DNA of 64,000 nt from Arthrobacter sp. B1805 (GTDB lineage Bacteria; Actinomycetota; Actinomycetes; Actinomycetales; Micrococcaceae): NCBI RefSeq assembly GCF_002929745.1, contig NZ_PJIQ01000005.1, forward strand, positions 186,001-250,000, given 5' to 3'. Position numbers and translations under genes: made by a program. Shown in pieces: positions 9,443 to 18,384 of the stretch. Every line of letters starts with the position of its first letter. The stretch's first letter is position 1. Below the pieces are notes generated by a model. That model searched no databases and had not been told where the DNA came from. It saw nothing but the letters and a program-made list of their open reading frames with translations.

Positions 9443-9880
9443 CTAGATCCGAAAGAGCGCGGTGCCCCGGACCCGGTCATGAAGGCCCCGCTGGTCGGCG
9501 TCGATGATCAGCGCCGGAATCACGAGGCACAGCAGCACGCTGCGGAGGATCGCGGTCAGGTAGCCTGCCGGGCGGCCATCGAGTGTCTGCACCTGGAGAC
9601 GCAGGAGGCGGTGCCCGATGCTGTAGCCGAAGAAGCCGACGAACAGGATCTGCTCCACCAGGAAGATCGAGAGCGTCGCGAATCCGTCGTATCCGAAGAA
9701 GGCGGCGGAGAGGAGCGAACAGATCACCCAGTCGATGAGGAGCGCGCCCGCCCTGGGGCCGAACCGGGCGATCGACCCCGGACCTGACTCGGGCCGCCCG
9801 AGCCTCTGGCCGGGCCACTGCTGGCTGCCCGACGGCGACGGGCCTTCCATCCACGAGCCGATATCACGTCTGTTCACCAC
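9443..9880 (-). CDS. RDD family membrane protein
   Basis: 145 residues with a Pro/Gly-rich N-terminal tail and about three membrane segments (44-62, 68-88, 110-127). It has the RDD hallmarks: FGPRAGALLIDW with Asp50 in the first segment, IGHRLLRLQV, and DQRGLHDRVRGT at the end. RDD proteins are of mostly unknown, possibly transport-related, function. The position between the lipA/DUF4191 block and glnA1 matches Rv2219A. GTG at 9880 is followed by a second GTG; the first fits the leaderless promoter. Confidence 0.85.
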   Translation of the reverse strand: MVNRRDIGSWMEGPSPSGSQQWPGQRLGRPESGPGSIARFGPRAGALLIDWVICSLLSAAFFGYDGFATLSIFLVEQILFVGFFGYSIGHRLLRLQVQTLDGRPAGYLTAILRSVLLCLVIPALIIDADQRGLHDRVRGTALFRI

Positions 9881-9886
9881 GCTGTC

Positions 9887-9892
9887 AGCCTA
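9887..9892 (-). promoter_or_regulatory. -10 hexamer for leaderless RDD gene transcript
   Basis: TAGGCT exactly 6 bases before the GTG start, with no Shine-Dalgarno sequence between. Confidence 0.5.
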
Positions 9893-9961
9893 CCGGCGAG
9901 CGGGCGCATTATGCCCGCATGGAGTTCAGGGCGCTAGGCTGGGAGGCGCAGTTGCCCTCAT

Positions 9962-9999
9962 GTAACGTCCCGGAAACAAAGACGACACCAGCGAGAAAC
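9962..9999 (+). promoter_or_regulatory. Double GlnR box upstream of glnA1
   Basis: Four 5-base half sites, each separated by 6 bases: GTAAC (9962), GAAAC (9973), GACAC (9984), GAAAC (9995). This matches the Streptomyces GlnR arrangement gTnAC-n6-GaAAC repeated at 22 bases, with one mismatch in the third half site. It lies about 130 bases before the glnA start, so it would give nitrogen-dependent control of glutamine synthetase. A TACAGT hexamer at 10010-10015 may be the -10. Confidence 0.75.
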
Positions 10000-10126
10000 T
10001 GCCCGCTCCTACAGTTGGGACGAGTCGGCGGCAGCGTCCCTGCCATAGCTCGTGACATCCCGTGCGGTGCAGGGACACGCGCTGGCGCCGGGTCTTTCCC
10101 CAGCCATGCGTTAGGAGCATGAATCG

Positions 10127-11551
10127 ATGTTTAAGAATGCGGACGAGGTCCTCAAGTTCATCGCCGACGAAGACATCAGGTTTGTCGATGTCCGGTTCAC
10201 CGACCTCCCGGGGGTGCAGCAGCACTTCAACGTTCCCGCCAAGTCTGTCGATGCCGACTTCTTCATCCACGGGCAGCTCTTCGACGGATCCTCGATCCGC
10301 GGTTTCCAGGGCATCGCGGAGTCGGACATGCAGCTCATCCCGGACGTGACGACGGCGTTCGTCGACCCGTTCCGGACGGAGAAGACCCTCGCCCTCAACT
10401 TCTCGATCGTCAACCCACGCACCGGTGATCCCTACCACCGTGACCCCCGCAGCGTCGCCGAGCGCGCTGAGGCATATCTCTCCTCCACCGGCATCGCGGA
10501 CACCGCGTTCTTCGCTCCCGAGGCCGAGTTCTTCATCTTCGACAACGTCCAGTACGAGTCGTCCCCACAGGGCAGCTTCTACAAGGTGGACTCGATCGAG
10601 GCGCCCTGGAACAGCGGCCGCGAGGAAGTGGGCGGCAACCTCGGCAACAAGACGCCGTTCAAGGGCGGATACTTCCCGGTCTCGCCCGTCGACAAGCAGG
10701 CCGATCTCCGCGACGCGATCTGCGTCGAGCTGGACAAGGCCGGTCTGGAGGTGGAGCGCTCGCACCACGAGGTCGGCGGTGCCGGTCAGGCGGAGATCAA
10801 CTACAAGTTCACCACCATGACCCACGCGGCGGACGACCTCCAGAAGTTCAAGTACATCGTCAAGAACGTCTCCAACGCCTGGGGCAAGTCGGCCACCTTC
10901 ATGCCCAAGCCCATCTTCGGTGACAACGGGTCGGGCATGCACTGCCACCAGTCGCTGTGGAGCGACGGACAGCCCCTGTTCTATGACGAGCGCGGCTACG
11001 CCGGCCTGTCCGACATGGCGCGCTGGTACATCGGCGGCCTCCTGAAGCACGCATCCGCCGTGCTCGCTTTCACCAACCCGACGGTGAACTCCTACCGCCG
11101 ACTGGTCAAGGGCTTCGAAGCTCCGGTGAACATGGTCTACTCGCAGGGCAACCGCTCCGCAGGAATCCGCATCCCCATCACGGGGTCCAACCCGAAGGCC
11201 AAGCGCATCGAGTTCCGCGCGCCGGACCCCTCGTCGAACCCCTACCTCGCCTTCGCCGCGCAGCTCATGGCGGGCCTGGACGGCATCAAGAACCGCATCG
11301 AGCCGGCTGAGCCCATCGACAAGGACCTCTACGAGCTGCCCGCCGAGGAAGCCAAGGACATCCAGAAGGCGCCCGGATCGCTTGAAGAAGCCCTCCTTGC
11401 CCTCGAAGCGGACAACGAGTTCCTGCAGGCCGGCGACGTCTTCACGCAGGACCTGATCGACACCTGGATCGAGTACAAGCGCGAGATGGAGATCAAGCCG
11501 CTCTCACTGCGCCCGAACCCCTACGAGTTCGAGCTCTACTACGGCGTCTAG
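10127..11551 (+). CDS. glnA: Type I glutamine synthetase (adenylylatable)
   Basis: Makes glutamine from glutamate, ammonia and ATP; the main ammonia-assimilation enzyme, a dodecamer. The 474 residues cover the family length. Visible are the latch-side DGSSIRGF, metal/substrate motifs [10 protein letters not shown], the ATP-binding [17 protein letters not shown] and [16 protein letters not shown] places the adenylylation Tyr at about residue 402, the target of GlnE encoded just downstream on the other strand. A good ribosome site (AGGAG, 10113-10117) precedes the ATG. Expression is probably under GlnR. A terminator follows. Confidence 0.98.
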   Translation: MFKNADEVLKFIADEDIRFVDVRFTDLPGVQQHFNVPAKSVDADFFIHGQLFDGSSIRGFQGIAESDMQLIPDVTTAFVDPFRTEKTLALNFSIVNPRTGDPYHRDPRSVAERAEAYLSSTGIADTAFFAPEAEFFIFDNVQYESSPQGSFYKVDSIEAPWNSGREEVGGNLGNKTPFKGGYFPVSPVDKQADLRDAICVELDKAGLEVERSHHEVGGAGQAEINYKFTTMTHAADDLQKFKYIVKNVSNAWGKSATFMPKPIFGDNGSGMHCHQSLWSDGQPLFYDERGYAGLSDMARWYIGGLLKHASAVLAFTNPTVNSYRRLVKGFEAPVNMVYSQGNRSAGIRIPITGSNPKAKRIEFRAPDPSSNPYLAFAAQLMAGLDGIKNRIEPAEPIDKDLYELPAEEAKDIQKAPGSLEEALLALEADNEFLQAGDVFTQDLIDTWIEYKREMEIKPLSLRPNPYEFELYYGV

Positions 11552-11619
11552 CAGCTGACGGGCCGGAGGCGGAGTTGGGCCGTCGACAGTCCGCATGACC
11601 TGCTCAAGCTGTTTCGAAG

Positions 11620-11652
11620 GTCCCTCCCGTCCGATGACGGGAGGGACTTTTG
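11620..11652 (+). terminator. Intrinsic terminator after glnA1
   Basis: Twelve-base perfect stem (GTCCCTCCCGTC / GACGGGAGGGAC) with a 4-base loop CGAT followed by TTTTG, 68 bases past the glnA stop. Confidence 0.92.
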
Positions 11653-11677
11653 CGTTGTAGTAGCACTCCCCGAGAGG

Positions 11678-11748
11678 CCGGTGGCGGAACCGGCTCGGGG
11701 CCTGTGGCGGAACAGGCAGGGTGGCCTGTGGCGGAACAGGCAGGGTGG
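11678..11748. repeat. Three tandem 23-24 base repeats, each with a small palindrome
   Basis: Two perfect 24-base copies (11701-11724, 11725-11748) and one diverged copy (11678-11700). Each contains CCTGT-GGCGGA-ACAGG or its compensated variant CCGGT-GGCGGA-ACCGG, so the hairpin is kept although the arm base changed. They lie between the glnA1 terminator and the next minus-strand gene. Confidence 0.85.
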
Positions 11749-11796
11749 CCCGGGCCCCAGGTCCGGAAGAGTCCGCCCCCTTGGACCTTCCTGGTC

Positions 11797-12387
11797 TCAC
11801 ATCCGGGGATTGAGCAGGCTGGAGGCGCTGCGAGTGAATGCGTGGCTCCAGCTGCCGTCCGCATCGGTGGTGGTGACGAGCTGGAGCGTCGGGTCGGTGA
11901 AGCCGATGAGGTGCATCAGCGCCTCGGCGGATGTCTCGCCCAGCTCGGCGTCGTTCTGGTCGTCACGGAGGACGGCGACCAGTTCGCCCTCGGCAGGGGA
12001 TTCGATCGTTGCGACGGAGCAGGCCCAGCGTGCCTCCGTATCCTCGCAGGCTCCCGCCCAGTCCGGGACTCCCAGACGCGTCAGGGCGGTGCGTTCCCAC
12101 GCGGCCGCACGGTCGGACGCCGGATCCCCGACAGGGTCGGGAGCCCCGGCGGCGCCGTCGTCCTGTTCCCCGGCTTCGCCTGCCTGCGGAGCCGGGGGGC
12201 TTTCGGGGGCCGGTTCCGCTGCCGGGGCCTCGGCAGGTGCCGGGGCAGGGGCGGCAGGTCCCCGCATGGTCCCCGCGAGCGTGATGCCGGCGACGACGAC
12301 CCCGGCGCAGAACAGCAGGGCGGCCGCAATCAGTGTCAGGGACCTGAGGCGGCCGGCTGTCGGAGGGCCCGCGCGTCGTCCAGCCAC
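11797..12387 (-). CDS. Uncharacterised membrane-anchored protein with outer domain
   Basis: About 196 residues: a short basic N-terminus, one hydrophobic segment (about 18-40, TLIAAALLFCAGVVVAGITL), a long Ala/Pro/Glu-rich linker (about 45-100), and a C-terminal domain with two Cys (ACEDTEARWACSV) that may form a disulfide. The N-terminal segment is probably a signal anchor, with the rest outside. I do not recognise the family. GTG at 12387 is chosen because GAGGAG (12393-12398) is well placed 5 bases before it; a GTG at 12393 overlaps that site. TAGAGT at 12424-12429 could be its -10. Confidence 0.7.
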   Translation of the reverse strand: MAGRRAGPPTAGRLRSLTLIAAALLFCAGVVVAGITLAGTMRGPAAPAPAPAEAPAAEPAPESPPAPQAGEAGEQDDGAAGAPDPVGDPASDRAAAWERTALTRLGVPDWAGACEDTEARWACSVATIESPAEGELVAVLRDDQNDAELGETSAEALMHLIGFTDPTLQLVTTTDADGSWSHAFTRSASSLLNPRM

Positions 12388-12491
12388 TGCCACTCCTCGA
12401 TCGAGCGTTGATCCGGTTCCGCAACTCTATGTCCACCGGCCGAGGTCTGTATAGGAATCGGTCAGCGGAGCCGAGAGCGGAGTCCGTGCAG

Positions 12492-15400
12492 CTAGTACCC
12501 GTAGAAGTGCCGTTCGAAGACCGCACGGCTGCGGCGTGTCGCCCGCAGGTAGTCCTCCTCGAGCTCGGAGCCACTGCCCGGTCCGTAACCGCACCACCGC
12601 GCCACCGCTTCGAGGTCCCGGCGGGGGGACGGCAGCAGGTCGGATCCGCGCCCGGTCCAGATGACGTTCGCCGCCCGGATCCGCGTAGCGAGGTTCCAGC
12701 TCTCGCGCAGCGTGACGACGTCCTCCGTCGGCAGCAGGCCCTCTGCCTCGATCACCTCGAGGGCCGCGAGCGTGGACTGCACGCGCAGGGCCGGGATCGC
12801 ATGCGCGTGCTGCAATTGGAGGAGCTGCACGAGCCACTCGACGTCACTGAGGGCACCGCGACCCAGTTTGAGGTGGCGTGACGGATCGGCACCACGGGGT
12901 AGCCTCTCCGCCTCCACCCGGGCCTTGATGCGTCGGATCTCGCGGACGTCGGACTCGCCGAGCTCCTGCGGATATCGCACGGGTCCGATCAGGTCCAGAA
13001 ACTCGGCCGCCAGGTCGTCGTCGCCGGCCAGGGGCCGCGCCCGAAGGAGCGCCTGCGCCTCCCAGACGAGCGACCAGCGGCGGTAGTACTCCCGGTAGGA
13101 ATCGATGGAGCGCACCATCGCACCCTGCTTGCCCTCTGGCCGGAGGGCTGCGTCGATCTCCAGCACGCGCTCGGCGAGGACCGGCGGCTTGCACGGCTGG
13201 GTCAGCAGGGCGGCCAGGCGCGCCACGATCGTCTCGGCCTGCTTCTGCGCCGTCGACTCGTCGACGCCGGGGAAGGGCCGGTGCACGTAGATCACGTCGG
13301 CGTCGGAACCGTACGTGATCTCCCTGCCTCCCTGCCGACCCATCGCCATGACGACGACGTCGGTGAGCTGCTCCTCCTGCGAGAAGACCTGGTTCTCCGC
13401 TACGTGCAGGGCTCCGAGGACAGCAGCACGATCGGTGTCCGCAAGGGCCGCTCCGACCTCCGCCTGCGAGAGCAGGTTCGAGCTGTCGGCAATGGCGATG
13501 CGCAGAAGCTCACGGCGGCGGATGAGCCGGATCAGCCGGATCGCCTCACCAGGCTCGGGGTGCCGGGACATCTTCGACTGGATCTCCTGCCACTGTTCGT
13601 CGAAGGTCTCGGGCACCAGCGCCGCGTCGGAACCGAGCCACTGCGTGGACTCGGGCGAGACCTCCAGCAGGTCGGTGATGAAACGGCTGCTGGACAGGAC
13701 GGCGCAGAGACGTTCGGCCGCCGCGTTGGAATCGCGGAGCATGCCGAGGTACCAGTGGCTCTCGCCGAGGGACTCGCTGAGGCGGCGGAACCCCAGCAGG
13801 CCGGCGTCAGGATCGACGCCGTCCGCGAACCAGGCCAGGAGGATGGGCAGCAGCTGCTTCTGCAGCAATGCGCGGCGCCGCAGCCCTCCCGTGAGTGCCT
13901 CGATATGGCGCATGGCACCGCGGGGGTCCTGGTAGCCGAGAGCCGCCAGCCGGGCCTGCGCAGCCTCTGCTGTCAGCTGGACGTCCTCGGGCTGCAGGGT
14001 CGCCGCGTTGTTGAGCAGTGGGCGGTAGAAGATCGCCTCATGGAGGCGCTTGACGAGCCGTCGGGTCCGCTGCCACTTCTCGTGCAGGCTCTGCGCACTC
14101 GGGCGCACGGTCACCATGCATCCCTCGGAGGACCGGGCCAGCGCGCGCAGGGCGCTCTCGTCCTCCGGCATGAGGTGCGTCCGACGCATCTGCATGAGCT
14201 GGATCCGGTGCTCGAGGACACGAAGGTAGCGGTAGGCGTCATCGAGGTCGAGGGCATCCGATCGACCGATGTACCCGGCCGAGCTGAGCGCAGCGATGGC
14301 GGCGACGGTATCCCGGACCCGCAACGACTCATCCAGGCGCCCGTGCACGAGTTGGAGCAGTTGTACCGTGAACTCGACGTCGCGCAGGCCGCCTGGTCCG
14401 AGCTTGAGCTGGCGTGCCTCCTCGTCGCGCGGAATGTTGTCGGTGACACGTCGCCGCATCGCCCTGACCGCCTCCACGAACCCCTCGCGCTGCGAGGATG
14501 CCCAGACGAAGGGGGCGATGGCCTCCTCGTAGCGCCGGCCGAGCTCCGGATCCCCCGCCGCGGCCCGCGCCTTCAGGAGCGCCTGGAACTCCCACGTCTT
14601 CGCCCACCGCTCGTAGTAGGACACATGTGACTGGAGCGTCCGGACGAGCTGTCCGTCCTTACCCTCGGGCCGAAGGTTCGCGTCGACCTCCCACAGCGCC
14701 GGTTCCGGGCCGGGCGAGTACACGCCCCGGGACATCCCGGAGGCCAGCCCTGTCCCGATCCTCGTCGTGGTCGTGTCGTCGAGGCCCTCCCCCTCGACCA
14801 CGTAGACCACGTCGACGTCGGAGATGTAGTTCAGCTCCCGCGCTCCGCACTTGCCCATCGCGATCACGGCGAGCTTGACCCGCGCGAGGACATCGTGTCC
14901 GTACACCTCACCGAGTTCGGCACGTGCGACGGCGAGGGATGCCTCGAGCGCTGCGGCGGCCAGGTCGGCGAGCTCCCGCGCAACGACCGGGAGGTAGTCC
15001 ACGGGCGAGCAGTGGCCGAGGTCCCGGACAGCGAGGTCCGTCAGGTGCCGCCGGTACGCCACCCGCAGGCTCTTGTACGCGTCCACGCCGCTCACGCCGG
15101 CCACCGGGTTGTCCTCGTCCGGATCGGCGTCGACGGAGCACAGCAACGCGGCCCGCAGCTCTCCCGGCGTCACCACCGCGGGCGACGCCGGACCTGGACG
15201 GACGACGTCGAGGTGCTCGGGATGGCGCATGAGGAACTCGCCGAGGGCCTCGGAGGCGCCCAGGAGCCTGAACAGCGCCCTCCGCCGGCCGTCGTCGGAG
15301 AAGGCGGCGGACGCAGCCTTCCGACTGACCGCGAGCAGCCGCACGAAGGACTGCAGCGCCAGGTCCGGATTGGCGGCTGCAGAAAGCCCTGCGAACAGGT

Positions 15401-15500
15401 CGTCGTCGTTCAGCCCCTGCAGCTCCGGCGCGTCGAGGAAGCGCCTGCTCTTCTCGAGGTCGGTGAAGCCATAACTGATCAGCTTGCGGTTAAGGCTCAT
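12492..15500 (-). CDS. glnE: Bifunctional glutamine synthetase adenylyltransferase/deadenylyltransferase
   Basis: Adds and removes AMP on the GlnA tyrosine according to nitrogen status. At 1002 residues it is full length, with two nucleotidyltransferase domains: GARELNYISDVDVVYV near residue 223 (deadenylylating half) and GGREITYGSDADVIYV near residue 730 (adenylylating half). Each is followed by a glutamine-synthetase adenylyltransferase helical domain with RLRPEGKDGQLV or RPEGKQGAMV. It lies between glnA1 and glnA2, as in M. tuberculosis (Rv2221c). The ATG at 15500 has a leaderless-type promoter. Confidence 0.97.
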   Translation of the reverse strand: MSLNRKLISYGFTDLEKSRRFLDAPELQGLNDDDLFAGLSAAANPDLALQSFVRLLAVSRKAASAAFSDDGRRRALFRLLGASEALGEFLMRHPEHLDVVRPGPASPAVVTPGELRAALLCSVDADPDEDNPVAGVSGVDAYKSLRVAYRRHLTDLAVRDLGHCSPVDYLPVVARELADLAAAALEASLAVARAELGEVYGHDVLARVKLAVIAMGKCGARELNYISDVDVVYVVEGEGLDDTTTTRIGTGLASGMSRGVYSPGPEPALWEVDANLRPEGKDGQLVRTLQSHVSYYERWAKTWEFQALLKARAAAGDPELGRRYEEAIAPFVWASSQREGFVEAVRAMRRRVTDNIPRDEEARQLKLGPGGLRDVEFTVQLLQLVHGRLDESLRVRDTVAAIAALSSAGYIGRSDALDLDDAYRYLRVLEHRIQLMQMRRTHLMPEDESALRALARSSEGCMVTVRPSAQSLHEKWQRTRRLVKRLHEAIFYRPLLNNAATLQPEDVQLTAEAAQARLAALGYQDPRGAMRHIEALTGGLRRRALLQKQLLPILLAWFADGVDPDAGLLGFRRLSESLGESHWYLGMLRDSNAAAERLCAVLSSSRFITDLLEVSPESTQWLGSDAALVPETFDEQWQEIQSKMSRHPEPGEAIRLIRLIRRRELLRIAIADSSNLLSQAEVGAALADTDRAAVLGALHVAENQVFSQEEQLTDVVVMAMGRQGGREITYGSDADVIYVHRPFPGVDESTAQKQAETIVARLAALLTQPCKPPVLAERVLEIDAALRPEGKQGAMVRSIDSYREYYRRWSLVWEAQALLRARPLAGDDDLAAEFLDLIGPVRYPQELGESDVREIRRIKARVEAERLPRGADPSRHLKLGRGALSDVEWLVQLLQLQHAHAIPALRVQSTLAALEVIEAEGLLPTEDVVTLRESWNLATRIRAANVIWTGRGSDLLPSPRRDLEAVARWCGYGPGSGSELEEDYLRATRRSRAVFERHFYGY

Positions 15501-15506
15501 GCGTCA

Positions 15507-15512
15507 ACACTA
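15507..15512 (-). promoter_or_regulatory. -10 hexamer for leaderless glnE transcript
   Basis: TAGTGT exactly 6 bases before the glnE ATG. It lies inside the short gap to glnA2, so glnE can be transcribed independently of glnA2. Confidence 0.5.
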
Positions 15513-15538
15513 GCCAAGCAGGAGAACGGTCAGCGGGG

Positions 15539-16879
15539 TCAGAGGATATTGAGGTTGCGGCGCAGTTCGTACGGGGTCACCTGGATCCGGTAGTCGTGCC
15601 ACTCGGCGCGCTTGTTCCGCAGGAAGTTCTCGAAGACCTGCTCCCCGAGGATGTCCGCCACCAGCTCCGAGTCCTCCATGACCCGGATGGCGTCGTGCAG
15701 GCTCGCGGGTAGCGGATCGTGTCCCATGGCGCGGCGCTCGGCGGCGGTCAGGCTCCAGACGTCGTCCTCGGCGGCGGCAGGGAGCTCGTAGCCCTCCTCG
15801 ATGCCCTTCAGCCCAGCGCCCAACAGCACCGAGTAGGCGAGGTACGGGTTGCTGGCGGAATCGATGCCTCGGTACTCGATACGTGCGGACTGGCCCTTGT
15901 TGGGCTTGTAGAGCGGCACGCGAACCAGGGCCGAGCGGTTGTTGTGGCCCCAGGACAGGTAGCTGGGGGCCTCGCCCCCGCCCCACAGACGCTTGAACGA
16001 GTTGACGAACTGGTTCGTCACGGCGGTGAACTCGGGTGCGTGCCGAAGGATGCCCGCGATGAACTGGCGGGCTGTCTTGGACAACTGGAACTCGGCGCCG
16101 GCCTCGAAGAAGGCGTTGGTGTCGCCCTCGAACAGGGAGAAGTGGGTGTGCATCCCCGAGCCCGGGTGTTCGGAGAAAGGCTTGGGCATGAAGGTCGCGT
16201 AGCTGCCCGAGGTGAGGGCGACCTCCTTGATGATCGTCCGGAAGGTCATGATGTTGTCTGCCGTCTGCAGCGCGTCGGCGTACCGGAGGTCGATCTCGTT
16301 CTGGCCGGGGCCGGCCTCGTGGTGGCTGAATTCGACCGAGATACCCACCGATTCGAGCATGGCCACGGCGGTGCGGCGGAAATCCTGGGCGACACCGCCC
16401 GGGACGTGGTCGAAGTAGCCGGCCTGGTCGACCGGCACCGGCTGGCCGTCCGCGCCCAGTTCGGCCGACTTCAGCAGATAGAACTCGATCTCGGGGTGCG
16501 TGTAGCACGTGAAGCCCATGTCGGCGGCTTTCGCCAGTGTCTTCTTGAGGACGCCGCGGGGATCGGCATTCGACGGCTGACCGTCCGGGGTGAGGATGTC
16601 GCAGAACATCCGGGAGGTCTGCTCCTTGTCACCGCGCCACGGCAGGATCTGGAAGGTCGAGGGATCCGGCTGTGCCAGCATGTCCGACTCGTACACGCGT
16701 GCGAGGCCCTCGATGGACGAACCGTCGAACCCGAGACCCTCCTCGAAGGCTCCCTCTACTTCCGCGGGTGCGAGGGCGACGGACTTCAGGGAACCGACGA
16801 CGTCGGTGAACCACAGGCGCACATAACGGACGTCACGCTCCTCGATCGTTCGCAGTACGAACTCCTGCTGCCGGTCCAT
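15539..16879 (-). CDS. glnA2: Second type I glutamine synthetase (GlnA2-type, non-adenylylatable)
   Basis: 446 residues starting MDRQQEFVLRTIEERDVRYVRLWFTD, closely resembling mycobacterial GlnA2. Catalytic motifs are present: GFDGSSIEG, EIEFYLL, FMPKPFSEHPGSGMHTHFSL and GQSARIEYRG. At the place of the GlnA1 adenylylation tyrosine the sequence has MGHDPLPASLHDAI without Tyr, so GlnE should not modify it. Some actinobacterial paralogues act on polyamines or other substrates, but the standard motifs favour true glutamine synthetase. The ATG at 16879 matches homologues; 16891 is an alternative. It lies upstream of glnE on the same strand. Confidence 0.93.
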   Translation of the reverse strand: MDRQQEFVLRTIEERDVRYVRLWFTDVVGSLKSVALAPAEVEGAFEEGLGFDGSSIEGLARVYESDMLAQPDPSTFQILPWRGDKEQTSRMFCDILTPDGQPSNADPRGVLKKTLAKAADMGFTCYTHPEIEFYLLKSAELGADGQPVPVDQAGYFDHVPGGVAQDFRRTAVAMLESVGISVEFSHHEAGPGQNEIDLRYADALQTADNIMTFRTIIKEVALTSGSYATFMPKPFSEHPGSGMHTHFSLFEGDTNAFFEAGAEFQLSKTARQFIAGILRHAPEFTAVTNQFVNSFKRLWGGGEAPSYLSWGHNNRSALVRVPLYKPNKGQSARIEYRGIDSASNPYLAYSVLLGAGLKGIEEGYELPAAAEDDVWSLTAAERRAMGHDPLPASLHDAIRVMEDSELVADILGEQVFENFLRNKRAEWHDYRIQVTPYELRRNLNIL

Positions 16880-17206
16880 GACCACCCTCATTCCTTGAAT
16901 CGTCGCCGACGCCGCCCTGGCGGGCGGCGGGCTGTCCATGCCCGACATCGTGCACGTTCGGCACCGTCGATCGAGGCACACCTCCCCGCCGGCGCACCCA
17001 CGGTACGCCGGGCACGCGAGCGCCTGCCGTCAACACTCTACTGACCCGTACGGGCAGTTCGCGGCTGGCGGCCCTGCCCATTCTGGCGTGCCCATGTTAA
17101 CGGGCAGTTACGCGGGCCCTGCCGACGGAAGGACCCGCCCTCCGCCGGCAACGCTCCACCTGCTATCACCGGAAGGCGCCTGCATACGGTCCGATAGTCT
17201 CGTGGC
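16880..17206. other. Divergent glnA2/panB regulatory gap
   Basis: This 327-base gap holds no gene. On the minus strand 17096-17111 reads GTAAC-N6-TTAAC, which fits a single GlnR box (AC-n9-AC) pointing towards glnA2, but at about 217 bases from its start. The 15-base sequence ACGGGCAGTTCGCGG at 17050 recurs with one insertion at 17100, 50 bases apart. The panB -10 lies at 17195-17200. Confidence 0.4.
17195..17200 (+). promoter_or_regulatory. -10 hexamer for leaderless panB transcript
   Basis: TAGTCT exactly 6 bases before the panB ATG; no ribosome site in between. Confidence 0.5.
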
Positions 17207-18091
17207 ATGACTTCCGCTGAACTGCCTGCTCCCTACGGAGAGGGAACGGCCCCGACGCCGGCTTCGCCGGTGGGTGCTCCTGCCGCTGCGAAACCGACCG
17301 GCAAAGTTCGCATCCACCACCTGCAGCAGGCCAAGGACCAGGGCACCCGCTTCGCGATGCTGACGGCCTACGACCAGTACGCGGCGCAGGTGTTCGACGA
17401 GGCCGGCATCGATGTCCTCCTCGTCGGCGACTCCGCGGCCAACAACGTCCTGGGGCACGCCACGACCCTGCCGATCACCCTCGACGAGATGATCCTCTTC
17501 AGTCGCGCGGTGAGCAGGGCCGCGACCCGGGCCCTCGTCGTCGCGGACCTGCCCTTCGGCAGCTATGAGGTCTCCCCCGCGCAGGCAGTGGAGTCCTCCG
17601 TCCGGCTGCTCAAGGAGGGCTTGGTGCATGCCGTGAAGATGGAGGGCGGAGCCGACTACGCCGATACCGTCCGCGCCCTCGTCCGGGCAGGTATCCCCGT
17701 CATGGCGCACATCGGATTCACCCCACAGAGCGAGCACGCCCTCGGCGGCTACCGCGTGCAGGGCCGGGGAGACGCCTCCCAGCGTGTTGTCGACGACGCC
17801 GTCGCCCTTGCGGACGCCGGCGCCTTCTGCGTGCTGATGGAGATGGTCCCTGCGGAGACGGCCGACGCCGTCGAGGCAGCCGTCCGCGTGCCCACGATCG
17901 GGATCGGCGCGGGCTCCGGCACGACGGGCCAGGTGCTCGTCTGGCAGGACATGGCGGGCCTTCGGGGCGGGCGGCAGGCGAGGTTCGTCAAGCAGTACGC
18001 CGACCTCCGCACCGTCCTCGCGGACGCAGCGAAGGCATACGCGGACGATGTCCGCGCAGGTACCTTCCCGGGTCCGGGGCACGCCTTCTAG
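17207..18091 (+). CDS. panB: 3-methyl-2-oxobutanoate hydroxymethyltransferase (pantothenate synthesis)
   Basis: Transfers a hydroxymethyl group from methylene-tetrahydrofolate to 2-oxoisovalerate, giving ketopantoate, the first step to pantothenate and CoA. 294 residues with a Pro/Ala-rich N-terminal tail of about 30, then the barrel: MLTAYDQYAAQVFDEAGIDVLLVGDSAANN (metal-binding Asp75), VKMEGG, VMAHIGFTPQS, MEMVPAE and PTIGIGAGSGTTGQVLVWQD. No panC or panD is next to it. Confidence 0.97.
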   Translation: MTSAELPAPYGEGTAPTPASPVGAPAAAKPTGKVRIHHLQQAKDQGTRFAMLTAYDQYAAQVFDEAGIDVLLVGDSAANNVLGHATTLPITLDEMILFSRAVSRAATRALVVADLPFGSYEVSPAQAVESSVRLLKEGLVHAVKMEGGADYADTVRALVRAGIPVMAHIGFTPQSEHALGGYRVQGRGDASQRVVDDAVALADAGAFCVLMEMVPAETADAVEAAVRVPTIGIGAGSGTTGQVLVWQDMAGLRGGRQARFVKQYADLRTVLADAAKAYADDVRAGTFPGPGHAF

Positions 18092-18125
18092 CCGGCGAGC
18101 ACTCGGGAAGGACGGGGCCGGCTGG

Positions 18126-18287
18126 CTAGTCGTCGTCCTTGTCCCAGGCCTCGTTGCGCTGCTGGACCTTCTCGAGCGCCTTCTCCGCCTCCGCCCTTGT
18201 GGCATATGGCCCGATCAGCTGCGACCAGTCCGATTGGCGGTCCTCCTCGACCTCGTGCGTGCGCACATTGAACCAGTACTCCGTCAT
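18126..18287 (-). CDS. 53-residue SPOR-like small protein
   Basis: Starts MTEYWFNVRTHEVEE and continues with QLIGPYATRAEAEKALEKV, the core of a SPOR-type fold, before an acidic end (WDKDDD). SPOR domains bind denuded septal glycan strands when exported, but this protein has no signal peptide, so it probably acts in the cytoplasm by an unknown role. A strong ribosome site (AGGAGGT) lies 5 bases before the ATG, which supports translation. It sits between convergent panB and divergent map. Confidence 0.8.
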   Translation of the reverse strand: MTEYWFNVRTHEVEEDRQSDWSQLIGPYATRAEAEKALEKVQQRNEAWDKDDD

Positions 18288-18371
18288 ACCGACCTCCTAG
18301 ATCCAGGGCACGGGCCGTGTCACCCGCCGATCCAGACGACGTCGGCATTCAGGCGCCGACTCCGCCCGCTA

Positions 18372-18377
18372 TAGGAT
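18372..18377 (+). promoter_or_regulatory. -10 hexamer for leaderless map transcript
   Basis: TAGGAT ends 7 bases before the map ATG. Confidence 0.45.
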
Positions 18378-18384
18378 CAAGGGT

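Noticed and set aside
11678-11748. Short CRISPR array
   Set aside because: Units are directly adjacent without spacers, only three copies, and no cas genes nearby.
13281-14630. Long plus-strand open frame inside glnE
   Set aside because: Antisense to conserved GlnE motifs; no independent support.
10127-16879. glnA1 and glnA2 as a recent tandem duplication
   Set aside because: The proteins are strongly diverged and match the two standard actinobacterial paralogues; one lacks the adenylylation tyrosine.
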